A stretch of DNA of 64,000 bases from Bacillota bacterium (GCA_021791495.1 JAJYWN010000023.1:148666-212665), one strand, 5' to 3'. Shown: positions 7,079 through 16,630, counted from the stretch's first letter. Notes: generated from the sequence alone by a model not told the origin. Numbers and translations are program-made.

Positions 7079-10036
7079 GTGTGCGGCATCTTTGGCTTTG
7101 CCGGAAAAACTGACGAGCAGCTTCTTGGCCGCATGGGTGCGGTCCTGATCCACCGCGGTCCCGATGACGGCGGCTCCTTGCGCCTGCCGTGGGTCAGCCT
7201 TGGCCACCGCCGGCTGTCCATCATCGATATCGCGGGCGGACACCAGCCTCTGGCCAACGAGGACGAGACGGTCTGGCTCATCTTCAACGGCGAAGTTTAC
7301 AATTACCGCGAACTCCGAGCTGAGCTGCTGTCTAAGGGGCACCAGTTCCGTACGAACAGCGACAGCGAAGTCATCATCCACGCCTATGAGGAGTTCGGAC
7401 CGGATTGCTTCAAGCGTTTCAATGGCATGTGGGCCCTGGCCATCGCCGACACCAAGCGGCGCCGGCTGGTGCTGGCACGCGACCATTTCGGCATCAAGCC
7501 CTTATACTACGCCCAATCGCCGTCGGGCCGCCTGCTGTTCGCTTCAGAGATCAAAGCACTGTTGCAGGACCCGGCGATCAAGGCCGACGCCGATGACCAG
7601 ATGGTCTACGAATACCTGGTCCACGGCTTCCACGATCACCGGTCGGAAACGTTCTTCAAGGGCATCTATCATCTGATGCCGGCCACCTACATGGTGGTGG
7701 ACGTGGACGCGGTGGTGGACGTGGACGCGGTGGGCGGCGCGGACGCGGCGGGCGGGCCGGATGGTAACGGGGCGCGCGACGGCGGCGCCACCACCGAAGC
7801 GGCCGATGCCACCAATAACGGCGGTACCTTGCGGCTGCGCAGAGAACTCGTGACCTACTGGACGCCAAAGCTCAGCGAGGACGGCAGCGGTGATCCGGAG
7901 GAGTTCCGTCGCCTGTTCCAAAAGTCGGTGGAGCGCCGCTTGGTGGCCGAGGTCCCGGTAGGTTCGTGCCTGTCGGGCGGGTTGGACTCGACGGCCATCG
8001 TTTCTTTCATGAGCGAACTCCTGCGCGACAAGGCGCCGGACGCCGCTTCCATGCGCGGACAACTCAAAACCTTCTCGGCGGTCTTCGACAAGGACCCCAT
8101 CGACGAGCGCGACTACATCAAGGTGGCCGTCGACCACACCGGCGCGGACACGACGTACATCCGACCGCAGTCCGAGGTCTTCGTGGATGAACTGCGCGAC
8201 CTCATCTGGCACCAGGAGGAGCCCATCGTCAGCACGGGCCCCTACGCTCAGTGGTGTGTCATGCGGGAAGCCCGCAAGCAGGTCACCGTTCTCTTGGACG
8301 GGCAGGGCGGGGACGAGCTTCTGGCGGGGTACGTGCCCTACCACTTCGTCTACCTGCGCCAGCTCCTGAAGGAGCGTAAGTATGCGGCGTTGACCCGCGA
8401 AGCGTGGGCTGCGCGCGATATACTGAAGCCTTTCATCCTCAGGCGGCTCGGCCTGGGGGCGGGGCTGCGGGGTCTCCTGGGACGCGGGGCGAGGCGGCCG
8501 CGGGACCTGCCGGTCCGCAGCCTGTTGCGACCCGAGTTCTCGGCGTCGGTGAAGGACCCCGGGTACGGCCGGTCTCAGGATAATCTGAAACTTCGGCTGT
8601 TACAGGATGTCACCACCTACAGCCTGCCGTGCCTGCTCCGGTACGAGGACCGGAACTCCATGGCCCACTCGGTGGAGTCGCGGGTACCGTATCTGGACCA
8701 GGAGCTGGTGGAATGGATCCTGCGGCTGCCGCCTTCGGCCATGGTCCGTGACGGTTGGAGCCGGTGGATCGTGCGGGCCGGCCTGCGCGGCGTGCTGCCT
8801 GAGAAAATCAGGGGGCGGCGCTGGAAAGTAGGGTTCACCACTCCCGAGATGCGCTGGCTGAAAGCTCGTCGGGCCACGTTCCTCGGCCTGTTCCGGTCGC
8901 CGACGTTCCAGGCACGCAAGTACTGGGACGCGGAGAAAGTGGCCGCCGCCTTCCTCGGCGCATGCCAGGGCAGGGTGGACGAGTCCATGTTCTTCTGGCG
9001 GGCCATCAATGTGGAGTTGTGGTTGCGCGAGTTCATCGACGCTCGGGCTTCGGCCGGCTCGGGCTCCGGAACCGCGGTGGCAACCACGTCGTCTCCGGCG
9101 GCACTGGTGGCGGCAGCGGAGGACGTGCAGGCAACGGCGGTAGCACAGGCGGCGGCGGCCCTGACCTTGCCAGGTCCCGTAGGTGCTCAGCACCGCGGCT
9201 CCCTGGGAGACCTGGGGGACATGCTGGCGGCGGATATGATCGGGACCGAAGAAGCGTGGCGTCTGCGCGACACCTACCGTCCCGACGGTGGCAAGCACCT
9301 GTTCGCCACGGCGCGCGGTCGGGTTTACGCTCGGCTGCCCATCAAGACCGGCAAGCTGGTGCGCGGTGACAGTCTGGACGACTTCGTGGCCGAATACGCC
9401 GGCCCGGTCGTGCGGAATGGCGACATCATGGTCATCGCCGAGAAGCCGGTAGCCATCAGTCAGGGGCGGTCGTGGCCCATTGAGGAGATCAAGGCCACCT
9501 GGCTGGCGCGGCTCCTGACCAAGGCGGTCACCAAGACGCCGCACGGCATCGGCCTGGGCATTCCCCAGACCATGCAACTGGCGCTGAACGAGGCGGGCGC
9601 GCCCCGTATCCTGGTCGCGGCCGTAGTCTCGGCGGTAGCACGCGTCCTCGGTGTACGCGGCGTGTTCTACAAGATTGCCGGTCCGACGGTGGAAGCCATC
9701 GACGGCCCGACGGCGGGCACCTTGCCGCCCTATGACAGCCAGGCCAAGTTGGGGCCGAAGGACCCCATGGGTGTGGCGGCGCATCTCGCGGAGATGCTTA
9801 GTGGCAGTGGCGCCGTGGGCGTGGCTATCATCGACGCCAGTGACTTGTCGGTGAAGGTGTTAGGCCACTCTGCCGGAGTAGATCCGGCGGTGGTTGCCAC
9901 CTTAATGCGGGATAACCCGCTGGGTCAGGGCCATCAGCAGACACCCATCGCCGTGCTGCGGATGGTCGGCGAACTGCCGGGAACGCCGCGGGACGAGAGC
10001 GCGCGGAGCGGACGGTCTATGGCGGCGGCCGACTAG
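7079..10036 (+). CDS. asnB: asparagine synthetase (AsnB) fused to a coenzyme F420-0:glutamate ligase-like domain
   Basis: 985 residues, far longer than AsnB (about 600-650). GTG 7079 is chosen because it places Cys at position 2 (CGIFGFAGK), the glutaminase nucleophile, with GGGAGG eight bases upstream. Residues 2-205 are the class II amidotransferase domain (HRGPDD, GHRRLSIID, FNGEVYN). The synthetase domain has the PP-loop SGGLDS near residue 300 and LLDGQGGDELLAGY. An Ala/Ser-rich linker (about 655-705) leads to a second domain, about 735-960, with LPIKTGKLVRGDS, GDIMVIAEKPVAISQGR, FYKIAGPTVEAIDGPT and DNPLGQGHQQTPI, the pattern of CofE/FbiB-type gamma-glutamyl ligases. Low-complexity VDVDAV/GGADAAGG insert at about 205-250. 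Glutamine amide donor and ligase joined suggests amidation or glutamylation of one shared substrate; this is inference. Confidence 0.88.
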   Translation: MCGIFGFAGKTDEQLLGRMGAVLIHRGPDDGGSLRLPWVSLGHRRLSIIDIAGGHQPLANEDETVWLIFNGEVYNYRELRAELLSKGHQFRTNSDSEVIIHAYEEFGPDCFKRFNGMWALAIADTKRRRLVLARDHFGIKPLYYAQSPSGRLLFASEIKALLQDPAIKADADDQMVYEYLVHGFHDHRSETFFKGIYHLMPATYMVVDVDAVVDVDAVGGADAAGGPDGNGARDGGATTEAADATNNGGTLRLRRELVTYWTPKLSEDGSGDPEEFRRLFQKSVERRLVAEVPVGSCLSGGLDSTAIVSFMSELLRDKAPDAASMRGQLKTFSAVFDKDPIDERDYIKVAVDHTGADTTYIRPQSEVFVDELRDLIWHQEEPIVSTGPYAQWCVMREARKQVTVLLDGQGGDELLAGYVPYHFVYLRQLLKERKYAALTREAWAARDILKPFILRRLGLGAGLRGLLGRGARRPRDLPVRSLLRPEFSASVKDPGYGRSQDNLKLRLLQDVTTYSLPCLLRYEDRNSMAHSVESRVPYLDQELVEWILRLPPSAMVRDGWSRWIVRAGLRGVLPEKIRGRRWKVGFTTPEMRWLKARRATFLGLFRSPTFQARKYWDAEKVAAAFLGACQGRVDESMFFWRAINVELWLREFIDARASAGSGSGTAVATTSSPAALVAAAEDVQATAVAQAAAALTLPGPVGAQHRGSLGDLGDMLAADMIGTEEAWRLRDTYRPDGGKHLFATARGRVYARLPIKTGKLVRGDSLDDFVAEYAGPVVRNGDIMVIAEKPVAISQGRSWPIEEIKATWLARLLTKAVTKTPHGIGLGIPQTMQLALNEAGAPRILVAAVVSAVARVLGVRGVFYKIAGPTVEAIDGPTAGTLPPYDSQAKLGPKDPMGVAAHLAEMLSGSGAVGVAIIDASDLSVKVLGHSAGVDPAVVATLMRDNPLGQGHQQTPIAVLRMVGELPGTPRDESARSGRSMAAAD

Positions 10037-10047
10037 TAATCAGCGGA

Positions 10048-10698
10048 CTAGCAATCAGATGAGGTCCGGTCGAAAGGGCCGGGCCTCATCTCCTCCCAGG
10101 CCTCCCGTAACCACGGGTGGATGACTCTCATCGTCTCCCGCCGCTCCCACACCCAGTGCAGATAGGTGGACACAGCTCTGTCAAGAGACTCCACCAGCGC
10201 CGACGATACCGCTTCGCCGTAGGGCGGCGCCCCCGGCTGGTCCCAGGATAGCTTGTCGGCTAAGAAGACTAGCTTCTCCAGAGCACCGGCGCCCCGGCGC
10301 AGCGTAGTGTGGTGGCCGATGGCGTCCAGGGTGGCGGGATCGGATATGCCGAATACTGTCTTAGCTATGACGACCGAGAGCTTCTGATGAAGGAGGAGGG
10401 GCAGAGCCTCCTCTTCCGGCAGCACCTCCACTTCCCAGTCCCGAGCCGCTGCCAATCTCCCGGAATCCGGAATCACGGCGCTGATGTCGTGCAACCACCC
10501 GGCCGCGTAGGCCTTCTCGGGCTCTCCTCCCAGAGCCATCGCCAACCGGCGGGCCTCCACAGCCACAGCCTCAGAATGTCTGGCGGTACCCGTGCATCCG
10601 TGGGCCAGAAGAAAGGCTCGCGCGTCGCGGGCCAAGTTCCCCGACGGGCAGACCGCCGAAGAGAGCTTCCTGAGCTGCTCAGACTGTTCGCGCTTCAT
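10048..10698 (-). CDS. YqeK-like HD-domain hydrolase
   Basis: 216-residue HD-superfamily phosphohydrolase. Metal ligands visible are RHSEAV (His), AAGWLHDIS (His-Asp pair), GHHTTLRRGAG and FLADKLSWDQPG (Asp). Order and spacing match YqeK, a symmetrical Ap4A hydrolase usually encoded near nadD and rsfS, though neither is here. The C-terminal tail (HPWLREAWEEMR) extends beyond the core. The ATG overlaps the stop of the upstream GerMN gene as ATGA, so both are probably translated together. The family is clear; the dinucleotide substrate is inferred from homology. Confidence 0.8.
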   Translation of the reverse strand: MKREQSEQLRKLSSAVCPSGNLARDARAFLLAHGCTGTARHSEAVAVEARRLAMALGGEPEKAYAAGWLHDISAVIPDSGRLAAARDWEVEVLPEEEALPLLLHQKLSVVIAKTVFGISDPATLDAIGHHTTLRRGAGALEKLVFLADKLSWDQPGAPPYGEAVSSALVESLDRAVSTYLHWVWERRETMRVIHPWLREAWEEMRPGPFDRTSSDC

Positions 10699-11945
10699 TT
10701 CGCCAGGAGCACCTCGTTCCTCGGCAGCGGCCGGCTGATATCCATGTGTCCTCCCAAGGTCTCTACCCGCCGGCCCTCGACCAGGATCTGCACTCGCTGC
10801 ACCCCCGGAAAATCGGTGAGAGTGTTGGCGATCGACGCGATGGCCAAGGCTTCGGTCATTGACCCACCCCCGAACTTGGTAACCAACTCGCCGGAAAAAT
10901 CGGCGTAGGCGATCTTGTCCTTGATACTTACCGATAGGACGCGCGCCTCCTTCGAGAGGAGGGCGTGGAGGCCGGCCGTCTTAGGCCCCCGCAACAACTC
11001 CGCCAGCGCCGCCGCCTGGAGCCCGGTCTCGGCCGTCGCCACCACCGGCCGGCTTTCCCGAAGGATCTTGTCTCCGGAGGCATTACCGAAGTACAAGTTC
11101 ACCTTGGCGGTGCGCAGTCTCTCGACGGGCACCATGGCCCCCTCGACGCCCACTTCGATGCCGGCCGCCTTGGGAAGGGTGAGCTGGGTCCCGGCCTGGG
11201 CCGCGGGCAGGGCGCTCGCACCCGCCGGCAGGGCCTGCCTGGCATAGATAAAGACGTAGTAATTCCCAGCGCGCACATCCACTCGCTTCAGTACGACTTC
11301 ATATCCCGGCCGGGCCGCGCCGGTCACGACCAGGTACGAGACTGCGACGGGAGGCTGGCTGCCGCCTTCCGACACGGCACCCTCATCTTCCACCCGAAAA
11401 ACGCGGGCGTTGGGCGCACTCTGGAGCCCCGCCAAGGAATCGGCCACCGCCGTTGGTACCCCGGTGCTCAACCCTGCCGGAAGGAGGAAAGGAACCAGGC
11501 GTTCCATCTCCGCTCTGGAAACTGTGTAGAAATAGGCGCGAGTCCCTTTGGCCAATCCGAGCTGGGCCCGATCATTTCCGAGCCGGACGTAGACCGAGGC
11601 CACGGGGGGGCTGCCGGCGACCGGCCCGTGGAGGTCGAGTCGCATGTCCCAATCCTCACCTATGTCAAACGCCGCCCCCTGGTCCGCCACGGCCTTCGCC
11701 AGGAGCGACATCATGCTGTCCTTAGCGGCGCCCTCGAGACTGAGGCTTTGCTTGCCCGTCGGGTCCACGGCGACGATGCGGCTCACCTTGCCGGTACCTG
11801 CCCCAGTCCCGACCCCGACCCCGGTCCCGGCTCCGGCCCCGACCCCAGCCACCTTCAACAAACCGGGTTTCGCACAGCCCGCCGCAACCAACAGGACGAG
11901 GGATAGAGCCAAGACCAAGCAGAAGATGCTTTTCGTACGCTTCAT
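10695..11945 (-). CDS. GerMN-domain lipoprotein
   Basis: 416-residue secreted lipoprotein. The start at 11945 gives a classic leader (MKRTKSIFCLVLALSLVLL then VAAGC), with the lipobox Cys at about residue 24. A Gly/Ala/Val repeat linker follows. The C-terminal 120 residues (VNLYFGNASGDKILRESRPV, LRGPKTAGLHALL, YADFSGELVTKFGG, FPGVQRVQILVEG) are a GerMN domain, found in germination and sporulation proteins and in LpqB. Before it, the block GYEVVLKRVDVRAGNYYVFI resembles a PrcB-like beta domain, less certain. GerM in Bacillus is needed for engulfment and germination. Likely anchored on the outer face of the membrane. The HD gene downstream overlaps by four bases. Confidence 0.85.
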   Translation of the reverse strand: MKRTKSIFCLVLALSLVLLVAAGCAKPGLLKVAGVGAGAGTGVGVGTGAGTGKVSRIVAVDPTGKQSLSLEGAAKDSMMSLLAKAVADQGAAFDIGEDWDMRLDLHGPVAGSPPVASVYVRLGNDRAQLGLAKGTRAYFYTVSRAEMERLVPFLLPAGLSTGVPTAVADSLAGLQSAPNARVFRVEDEGAVSEGGSQPPVAVSYLVVTGAARPGYEVVLKRVDVRAGNYYVFIYARQALPAGASALPAAQAGTQLTLPKAAGIEVGVEGAMVPVERLRTAKVNLYFGNASGDKILRESRPVVATAETGLQAAALAELLRGPKTAGLHALLSKEARVLSVSIKDKIAYADFSGELVTKFGGGSMTEALAIASIANTLTDFPGVQRVQILVEGRRVETLGGHMDISRPLPRNEVLLAK

Positions 11946-12212
11946 GTTCCCCCTCCGTTTCGCCCCACGGCCCACCGGGAGGACACCTCACGGCACTGGC
12001 CCACGCCTGGCCCCGCCTAACAGTATACGACTGCGTCGCCCGTCCATCTGACCGTCCGTCAGCTCCGGACGGCACACAGACCACACTCACAACAGATTAC
12101 GACCTGTTAACCCCTAGTTTAGAAAAAAATCGTCCTTTTGGAAGATGTTGTAGAGGTAAAAATGAGTCCGGACAGAATCCTTGATTGTCCCGGGCGATGG
12201 GGGGGATGGACG

Positions 12213-13163
12213 ATGCTCGAAGTCTCAGGTCTGACGAAAGTTTTCCCCGGGAGAAAGCCAGTTACCGCTGTTAATGGCATCACCTTCAAGGTCGACGCGG
12301 GCGAGGTGGTCGGTCTCCTTGGACCCAACGGGGCCGGGAAAACCACCACGATCAAGTGCATCCTCGGTCTGGTGCGCCCCACCGCCGGCCAGGTGAGCAT
12401 CAACGGATTCGACCAGCGCACCCATTACCGTCAGCTTCTGCGTCAGGTGGCGGCTGTCCTGGAAGGAAGCCGGAATATCTACTGGCGTCTCACGGTCATG
12501 GAGAACGTCCTGTTATTCGCGGGCCTCCACGGCATTTCCAGGCGTGAGGCCCGCCCCTACGCCGAACACCTCCTGGAGAGCTTCCACTTGATGGAGAGGA
12601 AGGACGCGGAGGTCCGGAGCCTGTCCAGCGGCATGAAGCAGAAAACCGCCGTGGCCTGCGCGCTGGCTAAGCGGACGCCGCTGGTGTTCTTGGACGAGCC
12701 CACCGTCGGGTTGGACGTGGAGACGTCCTATGACCTGCGCCGGGTGCTGCGGGACTTGGCCGCCGGCGAGGGGCGCACCTTCGTCATCAGCAGCCACGAC
12801 ATGCACGTGATCCAGGATGTCTGCGGCCGCGTGGTGATCATTTCGGGCGGCCGGATCATCGCGAATAACACCGTGGAGGACCTTCTCTCGCTTTTTCGGA
12901 CCAGGAGCTACAATTTCACCCTAGCGGGTACGTTGGACGGGACACTGACGGAAGGTCTGGCACGGGCCTTCCCGCAGGCCACCGTCGCCGCGCGTGGCGG
13001 ACAGACCCTGGTTACGGCCCGCCTAAGCCACGGTGGGCAGCTGTACGAGCTTATTGACGTCCTCCGCCTTTCCGGCGCGGTGATCGAATCGGTCTCTCAG
13101 GTCGAACCCGACTTGGAGCGGGCCTATCTAGAACTGGTGCGGCAGGGGAGGGAAACCGCATGA
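12213..13163 (+). CDS. ABC-2 type exporter ATP-binding protein
   Basis: 316-residue ATPase. Walker A is GLLGPNGAGKTTTIK, the signature is VRSLSSGMKQK, Walker B is LVFLDEPTVGLD, and the H-loop is VISSHDMHV. ATG 12213 (MLEVSGLTKVFPG) is the natural start; upstream in-frame extension to 12138 lacks family similarity. About 90 residues after the ATPase core form the accessory C-terminal region typical of drug and polyketide exporters. ATGA overlap with the permease gene. It powers the membrane protein encoded next. Substrate unknown; the nearby Bce module suggests a drug/peptide-export neighbourhood but does not prove a link. Confidence 0.92.
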   Translation: MLEVSGLTKVFPGRKPVTAVNGITFKVDAGEVVGLLGPNGAGKTTTIKCILGLVRPTAGQVSINGFDQRTHYRQLLRQVAAVLEGSRNIYWRLTVMENVLLFAGLHGISRREARPYAEHLLESFHLMERKDAEVRSLSSGMKQKTAVACALAKRTPLVFLDEPTVGLDVETSYDLRRVLRDLAAGEGRTFVISSHDMHVIQDVCGRVVIISGGRIIANNTVEDLLSLFRTRSYNFTLAGTLDGTLTEGLARAFPQATVAARGGQTLVTARLSHGGQLYELIDVLRLSGAVIESVSQVEPDLERAYLELVRQGRETA

Positions 13164-13936
13164 GGCTGGCACCCGTGTTCGCGGCCGTCACCCGGCGCAC
13201 CTTCGTGATGTTCAAGAGCTACTCGTTCAACTCCATCTCCAGCCTGGTGACCATGTATCTCGTCTTTTGCCTCATGTTCTTCGGGGCCAAGGCCATTGGC
13301 GGACCGGTGTTAAGCTCAGCCCAGACGCTGGAGGCCATGGTGGTGGGCTACTTTGTCTGGCTTCTGGCCGTATACAGCTACTCCGACCTGTCTTGGGACA
13401 TTACAAATGAAGCCCAGGTGGGGACGCTGGAGCAACTCTACCTGAGTCCGGTCGGGTATAAGTGGATCAGCTGCTTTGTCCTCGTGTCAAACGCTATTCT
13501 GGTCTACTCCCTGAACATCGTCTTCCTGCTCCTGATGATGGTCACCACAGGTAAATTCCTACGTTTGGACCTGATCAGCCTGGTGCCTATCCTGGTTATC
13601 ACCGTCGCCGGGGTGTACGGCATCGGCTACATGCTGGGCGGCCTCGCCCTGGTCTATAAACGCATCCAGGCCTTCTTCCAGGTCATGCAGTTCGTGTTGG
13701 TAGCTTTCTTACTGGCACCCGTGGACCGGTACGTCTGGGCGAAGCTGCTCCCGTTGGCCATGGGCAATCACTTAGCGGCGGAGGTGATGGTCCGAGGCAA
13801 GCATCTGTGGCAACTGCCACCCGCCGACCTTCTCTATCTTACCGCCTCCAGCGCCTTCTATCTTGCCTTGGGACTGGCCGTCTTTACCCGGTGCGAGAAA
13901 GCCGCGAAGAAGGTGGGCCTGTTGGGCCAGTATTAG
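13160..13936 (+). CDS. ABC-2 type permease
   Basis: 258-residue integral membrane protein with six predicted hydrophobic segments (for example SLVTMYLVFCLMFFGAKAIG and LVPILVITVAGVYGIGYMLG). An amphipathic N-terminus carries the connecting helix, and the block SWDITNEAQVGTLEQLYLSP is the cytosolic loop conserved in ABC-2 permeases. It overlaps the ATPase gene by four bases, so the pair makes a simple exporter of one ATPase and one permease, probably as homodimers. Convergent with bceB, two bases apart. Confidence 0.9.
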   Translation: MRLAPVFAAVTRRTFVMFKSYSFNSISSLVTMYLVFCLMFFGAKAIGGPVLSSAQTLEAMVVGYFVWLLAVYSYSDLSWDITNEAQVGTLEQLYLSPVGYKWISCFVLVSNAILVYSLNIVFLLLMMVTTGKFLRLDLISLVPILVITVAGVYGIGYMLGGLALVYKRIQAFFQVMQFVLVAFLLAPVDRYVWAKLLPLAMGNHLAAEVMVRGKHLWQLPPADLLYLTASSAFYLALGLAVFTRCEKAAKKVGLLGQY

Positions 13937-13938
13937 GC

Positions 13939-15882
13939 TCATCCTTCCATCACGGCGCGGACGTAGGAGCCGCGCGTGGCCAGGAAGTACCCGATGTAAA
14001 GGAAAGCGAAGACCGCACCGGTGAGCCCCGCCGGGAGCCACAACGACCGCCCCGTGTCACCGGTCATGGCGGCCAAGGCCAGGGTGCCGTGGACCACGGC
14101 GAACACGACCGGGGTGAAGAATAGGATCGCCGTCTGTACAGAAACCACCTGCCGTATCTCGCTCACATCAAGTCCCAACTTGATCATGGTCTGGAACTGG
14201 GAACGCTCCTCCTGAACGTCGGTGTAGAGCTTGAAGTAGATCATGCTACCCGAGGCCAGGAAGAAGAGGACGCTCAGGAAACCGGCCAAGACCAAGGCCA
14301 TTCCGGCACCCGCTTTCAGATTCGAGTAAGCGATGGGCCGGGAGTAGACCGTCTCGGGTCCCTGCGAGAAACGCGTCGCCTGACCTTCGATGACCAACTG
14401 GCCCGCGGCTTCACGCGCCGCCCTGGAGCGCCAGGCGGGAAGGTCCCAGCCGTTGGCTACCAGGCCGCGTGTCGCGCCGTACGTCTGCCACAACCGTTCA
14501 AAGACCGAGTCTTCCATCACTACCTGGCCGCTGATCCCAAGCCAACGGGCAAAGATCCCGCCGGTGACCACCCGGCCCGTCACGATAACGGCGAGCGGGC
14601 CCTGACCGAGGTCAAGGTTCCAGGCACCGAGCATTGGGTTCCAAGGGTAGGCGGGGCTAACCAATAGCGTGGCTTGCCCGGGCCCGACAGTCAATTCCTT
14701 GGCCGCCGTCAAGGTGCCGATCCAACGGTTGACCTCCGATAGAGGCATCAGGTAGACATAGGCGTTGGCTTGTGCCGCTATCTTGGCTCTCAGCACGCGA
14801 AACTGAGCGTGGGCGCCTGCCGGCAAACCGTGTTCGCTCAGAATGGCTTCGACCCGTTCAGGGGAAAGCCCACCGGGCATGCCCATCATCTGCACGCCTA
14901 CCGGGGTCTCCTCGATGGCCCGCTTCTCAACTACTTGGTACGTTCTGGTGAACCAGCCGACGGCAGTGAAAGCCATGGTGGACAACAGCGACACCATGAA
15001 AAGGATCTTGACGTTGTCCCTGGCCCGATATAGCAATTGGGACACGGTGATGAGGTTCGCTCCCCGGTAGTACACGGCGGGTCGGACCTTGAACGCCGCC
15101 AACACTGCCCCGCCGGCCTCGGAGAAGAAGAGATACGTGCCCACGGCCAAAAGGGCCAGGACCGCCCAGGTGTATGCTCCGCTCTGCATCATGTCTCGCA
15201 GCAGAGCCGGTCTGGGGCCGGGCCAGAGGACCAGGACATAGCTGCTCCCCAAAGTCAGGAAACAGGCCATCGCCAGCCACGCGCTGACCCGGGGCGGTTT
15301 GTTGCCTCGGGCCGCCCCCCGCAAAAGCTCGGCCACCGGCCACCGGCTCAGCCGACGATACCCGCGCCACGAAAGCAGGCCGAAGATCAGAGTGAAGGTG
15401 GCCGCCGTGACTGCCATAGCTCTGACAGGCCAGTAGAAGGAGACGGGAACATCCAGGTCCAGCGCCTTCCCCATGGCCAGGAAGAACAGTCGGGCGAGAG
15501 TCAGCCCGGACCCAAGCCCCACGGCCAACGACGCCCCTCCGATGATGGCGTTCTCCCAGTGGATCATCTTTCCGAGCTGAGCCGGAGTCAGACCTATCAG
15601 GTTCAGGACGGCCAACTCCCTCTGGCGTGCCTTCAAGAAAGCCCCGTGGGCGTACCCGATGAAGAGGATGGCGAAGACGGCGACCAGCACCTCCACGGCT
15701 CCAAGGGCGGTTCGTACGGCCCCCATACCGCTGTTCCCGGAGAACGCGGGGTGGTCGACTCCCGCCGCGTAAAGAAAGAACATGGCCACGGCCAAAGTCG
15801 AACTGAGAAAGAAGGAAGTGTAGGTCCCGGCCCGGTGTCGGATGTTCCTAACGGCCAGATGTCGCCAGGTCACGGCACCCAC
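13939..15882 (-). CDS. bceB: BceB-type antimicrobial-peptide ABC permease (FtsX-like)
   Basis: 647-residue permease with the BceB layout: MTWRHLA-like start (TWRHLAVRNIRHRAGTYTSF), one N-terminal helix, FtsX block (LNLIGLTPAQLGKMIHWENA), a large extracellular domain between helices 7 and 8 (about residues 305-520), and C-terminal helices with YTDVQEERSQFQTMIKLGL. BceB recognises lipid-II-binding peptides such as bacitracin and signals to the partner kinase. The gene overlaps bceA by 35 bases. With bceR, bceS and bceA it completes a four-gene detoxification and sensing module. Confidence 0.92.
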   Translation of the reverse strand: MGAVTWRHLAVRNIRHRAGTYTSFFLSSTLAVAMFFLYAAGVDHPAFSGNSGMGAVRTALGAVEVLVAVFAILFIGYAHGAFLKARQRELAVLNLIGLTPAQLGKMIHWENAIIGGASLAVGLGSGLTLARLFFLAMGKALDLDVPVSFYWPVRAMAVTAATFTLIFGLLSWRGYRRLSRWPVAELLRGAARGNKPPRVSAWLAMACFLTLGSSYVLVLWPGPRPALLRDMMQSGAYTWAVLALLAVGTYLFFSEAGGAVLAAFKVRPAVYYRGANLITVSQLLYRARDNVKILFMVSLLSTMAFTAVGWFTRTYQVVEKRAIEETPVGVQMMGMPGGLSPERVEAILSEHGLPAGAHAQFRVLRAKIAAQANAYVYLMPLSEVNRWIGTLTAAKELTVGPGQATLLVSPAYPWNPMLGAWNLDLGQGPLAVIVTGRVVTGGIFARWLGISGQVVMEDSVFERLWQTYGATRGLVANGWDLPAWRSRAAREAAGQLVIEGQATRFSQGPETVYSRPIAYSNLKAGAGMALVLAGFLSVLFFLASGSMIYFKLYTDVQEERSQFQTMIKLGLDVSEIRQVVSVQTAILFFTPVVFAVVHGTLALAAMTGDTGRSLWLPAGLTGAVFAFLYIGYFLATRGSYVRAVMEG

Positions 15883-16630
15883 CTCCGCTCACGGCGATAG
15901 TATCGAGAATGCGCTGGAGGAACTGCCCCCTGTCCAACCCGCGCCGCAGCTCAGCGTGGATCCTGCCGTCCTTGATGAACAGAATCCGACGGCAGTAGCT
16001 GGCCGAGACCGGGTCGTGGGTCACCATGAGGATGGTGGCCTCTTTCCGGACGTTCAGGTCCTCCAGACACCCCATCAAAGACCGGGCGGCTGCGGTATCA
16101 AGATTGCCCGTGGGTTCATCGGCCAGCACCAGGGCCGGCGCCGCCATGAGAGCCCGGGCGGCCGCGGCCCGCTGTTTCTGTCCCCCGGACACCTCGTACG
16201 GGTAGCGTGAGAGGACTTCCAGTATACCCAGTTCGCGTGCCAACTCCGCGGTCCGACTCTCGATTTCGGAGGCGGGCTTCTTCTCCAGCGCCAAAGGCAA
16301 GATGATGTTTTCCTTGATGGTCAGCGAATCGAGCAGGTTGAACTCTTGGAAGATGAAGCCCAACCGGCGCCGCCGGAACACGGCGAGATCCAGTCCTTTC
16401 AGGTCGGAGAGCTCCTGTCCTTCCAGGATGATGTGCCCCGAAGTAGGGCGGTCGATGGTCCCCAAGAGGTGGAGGAGCGTCGTCTTGCCGCTCCCGGATG
16501 GACCCATGATGCCGACGAACTCGCCCTTCTCAACGGTCATGCTCAAGCCGTCCAGAGCTCTTACCGTCACGGTCCCTCTTCTGCCGCCGTAAGTCTTGGT
16601 CAGTCCGGTGACACGAAGAACGTCTGTCAT
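15848..16630 (-). CDS. bceA: BceA-type ABC transporter ATPase
   Basis: 260-residue MacB/LolD-like ATPase: Walker A GPSGSGKTTLLH, Q-loop FIFQEFNLL, signature YEVSGGQKQRAAAARAL, Walker B LVLADEPTGNLD and H-loop MVTHDPVSA. It pairs with BceB. A Shine-Dalgarno AGGAGG lies 15 bases before ATG 16630, somewhat far. The operator for the response regulator sits 116 bases upstream, between bceS and this gene, so bceAB should have its own inducible promoter. Confidence 0.93.
   Translation of the reverse strand: MTDVLRVTGLTKTYGGRRGTVTVRALDGLSMTVEKGEFVGIMGPSGSGKTTLLHLLGTIDRPTSGHIILEGQELSDLKGLDLAVFRRRRLGFIFQEFNLLDSLTIKENIILPLALEKKPASEIESRTAELARELGILEVLSRYPYEVSGGQKQRAAAARALMAAPALVLADEPTGNLDTAAARSLMGCLEDLNVRKEATILMVTHDPVSASYCRRILFIKDGRIHAELRRGLDRGQFLQRILDTIAVSGGGCRDLATSGR

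Noticed and set aside
8600..9784. 394-codon antisense frame in the asnB fusion gene
   Set aside because: No recognisable domain or start signal; arises from the GC-biased codon use of the fusion gene.
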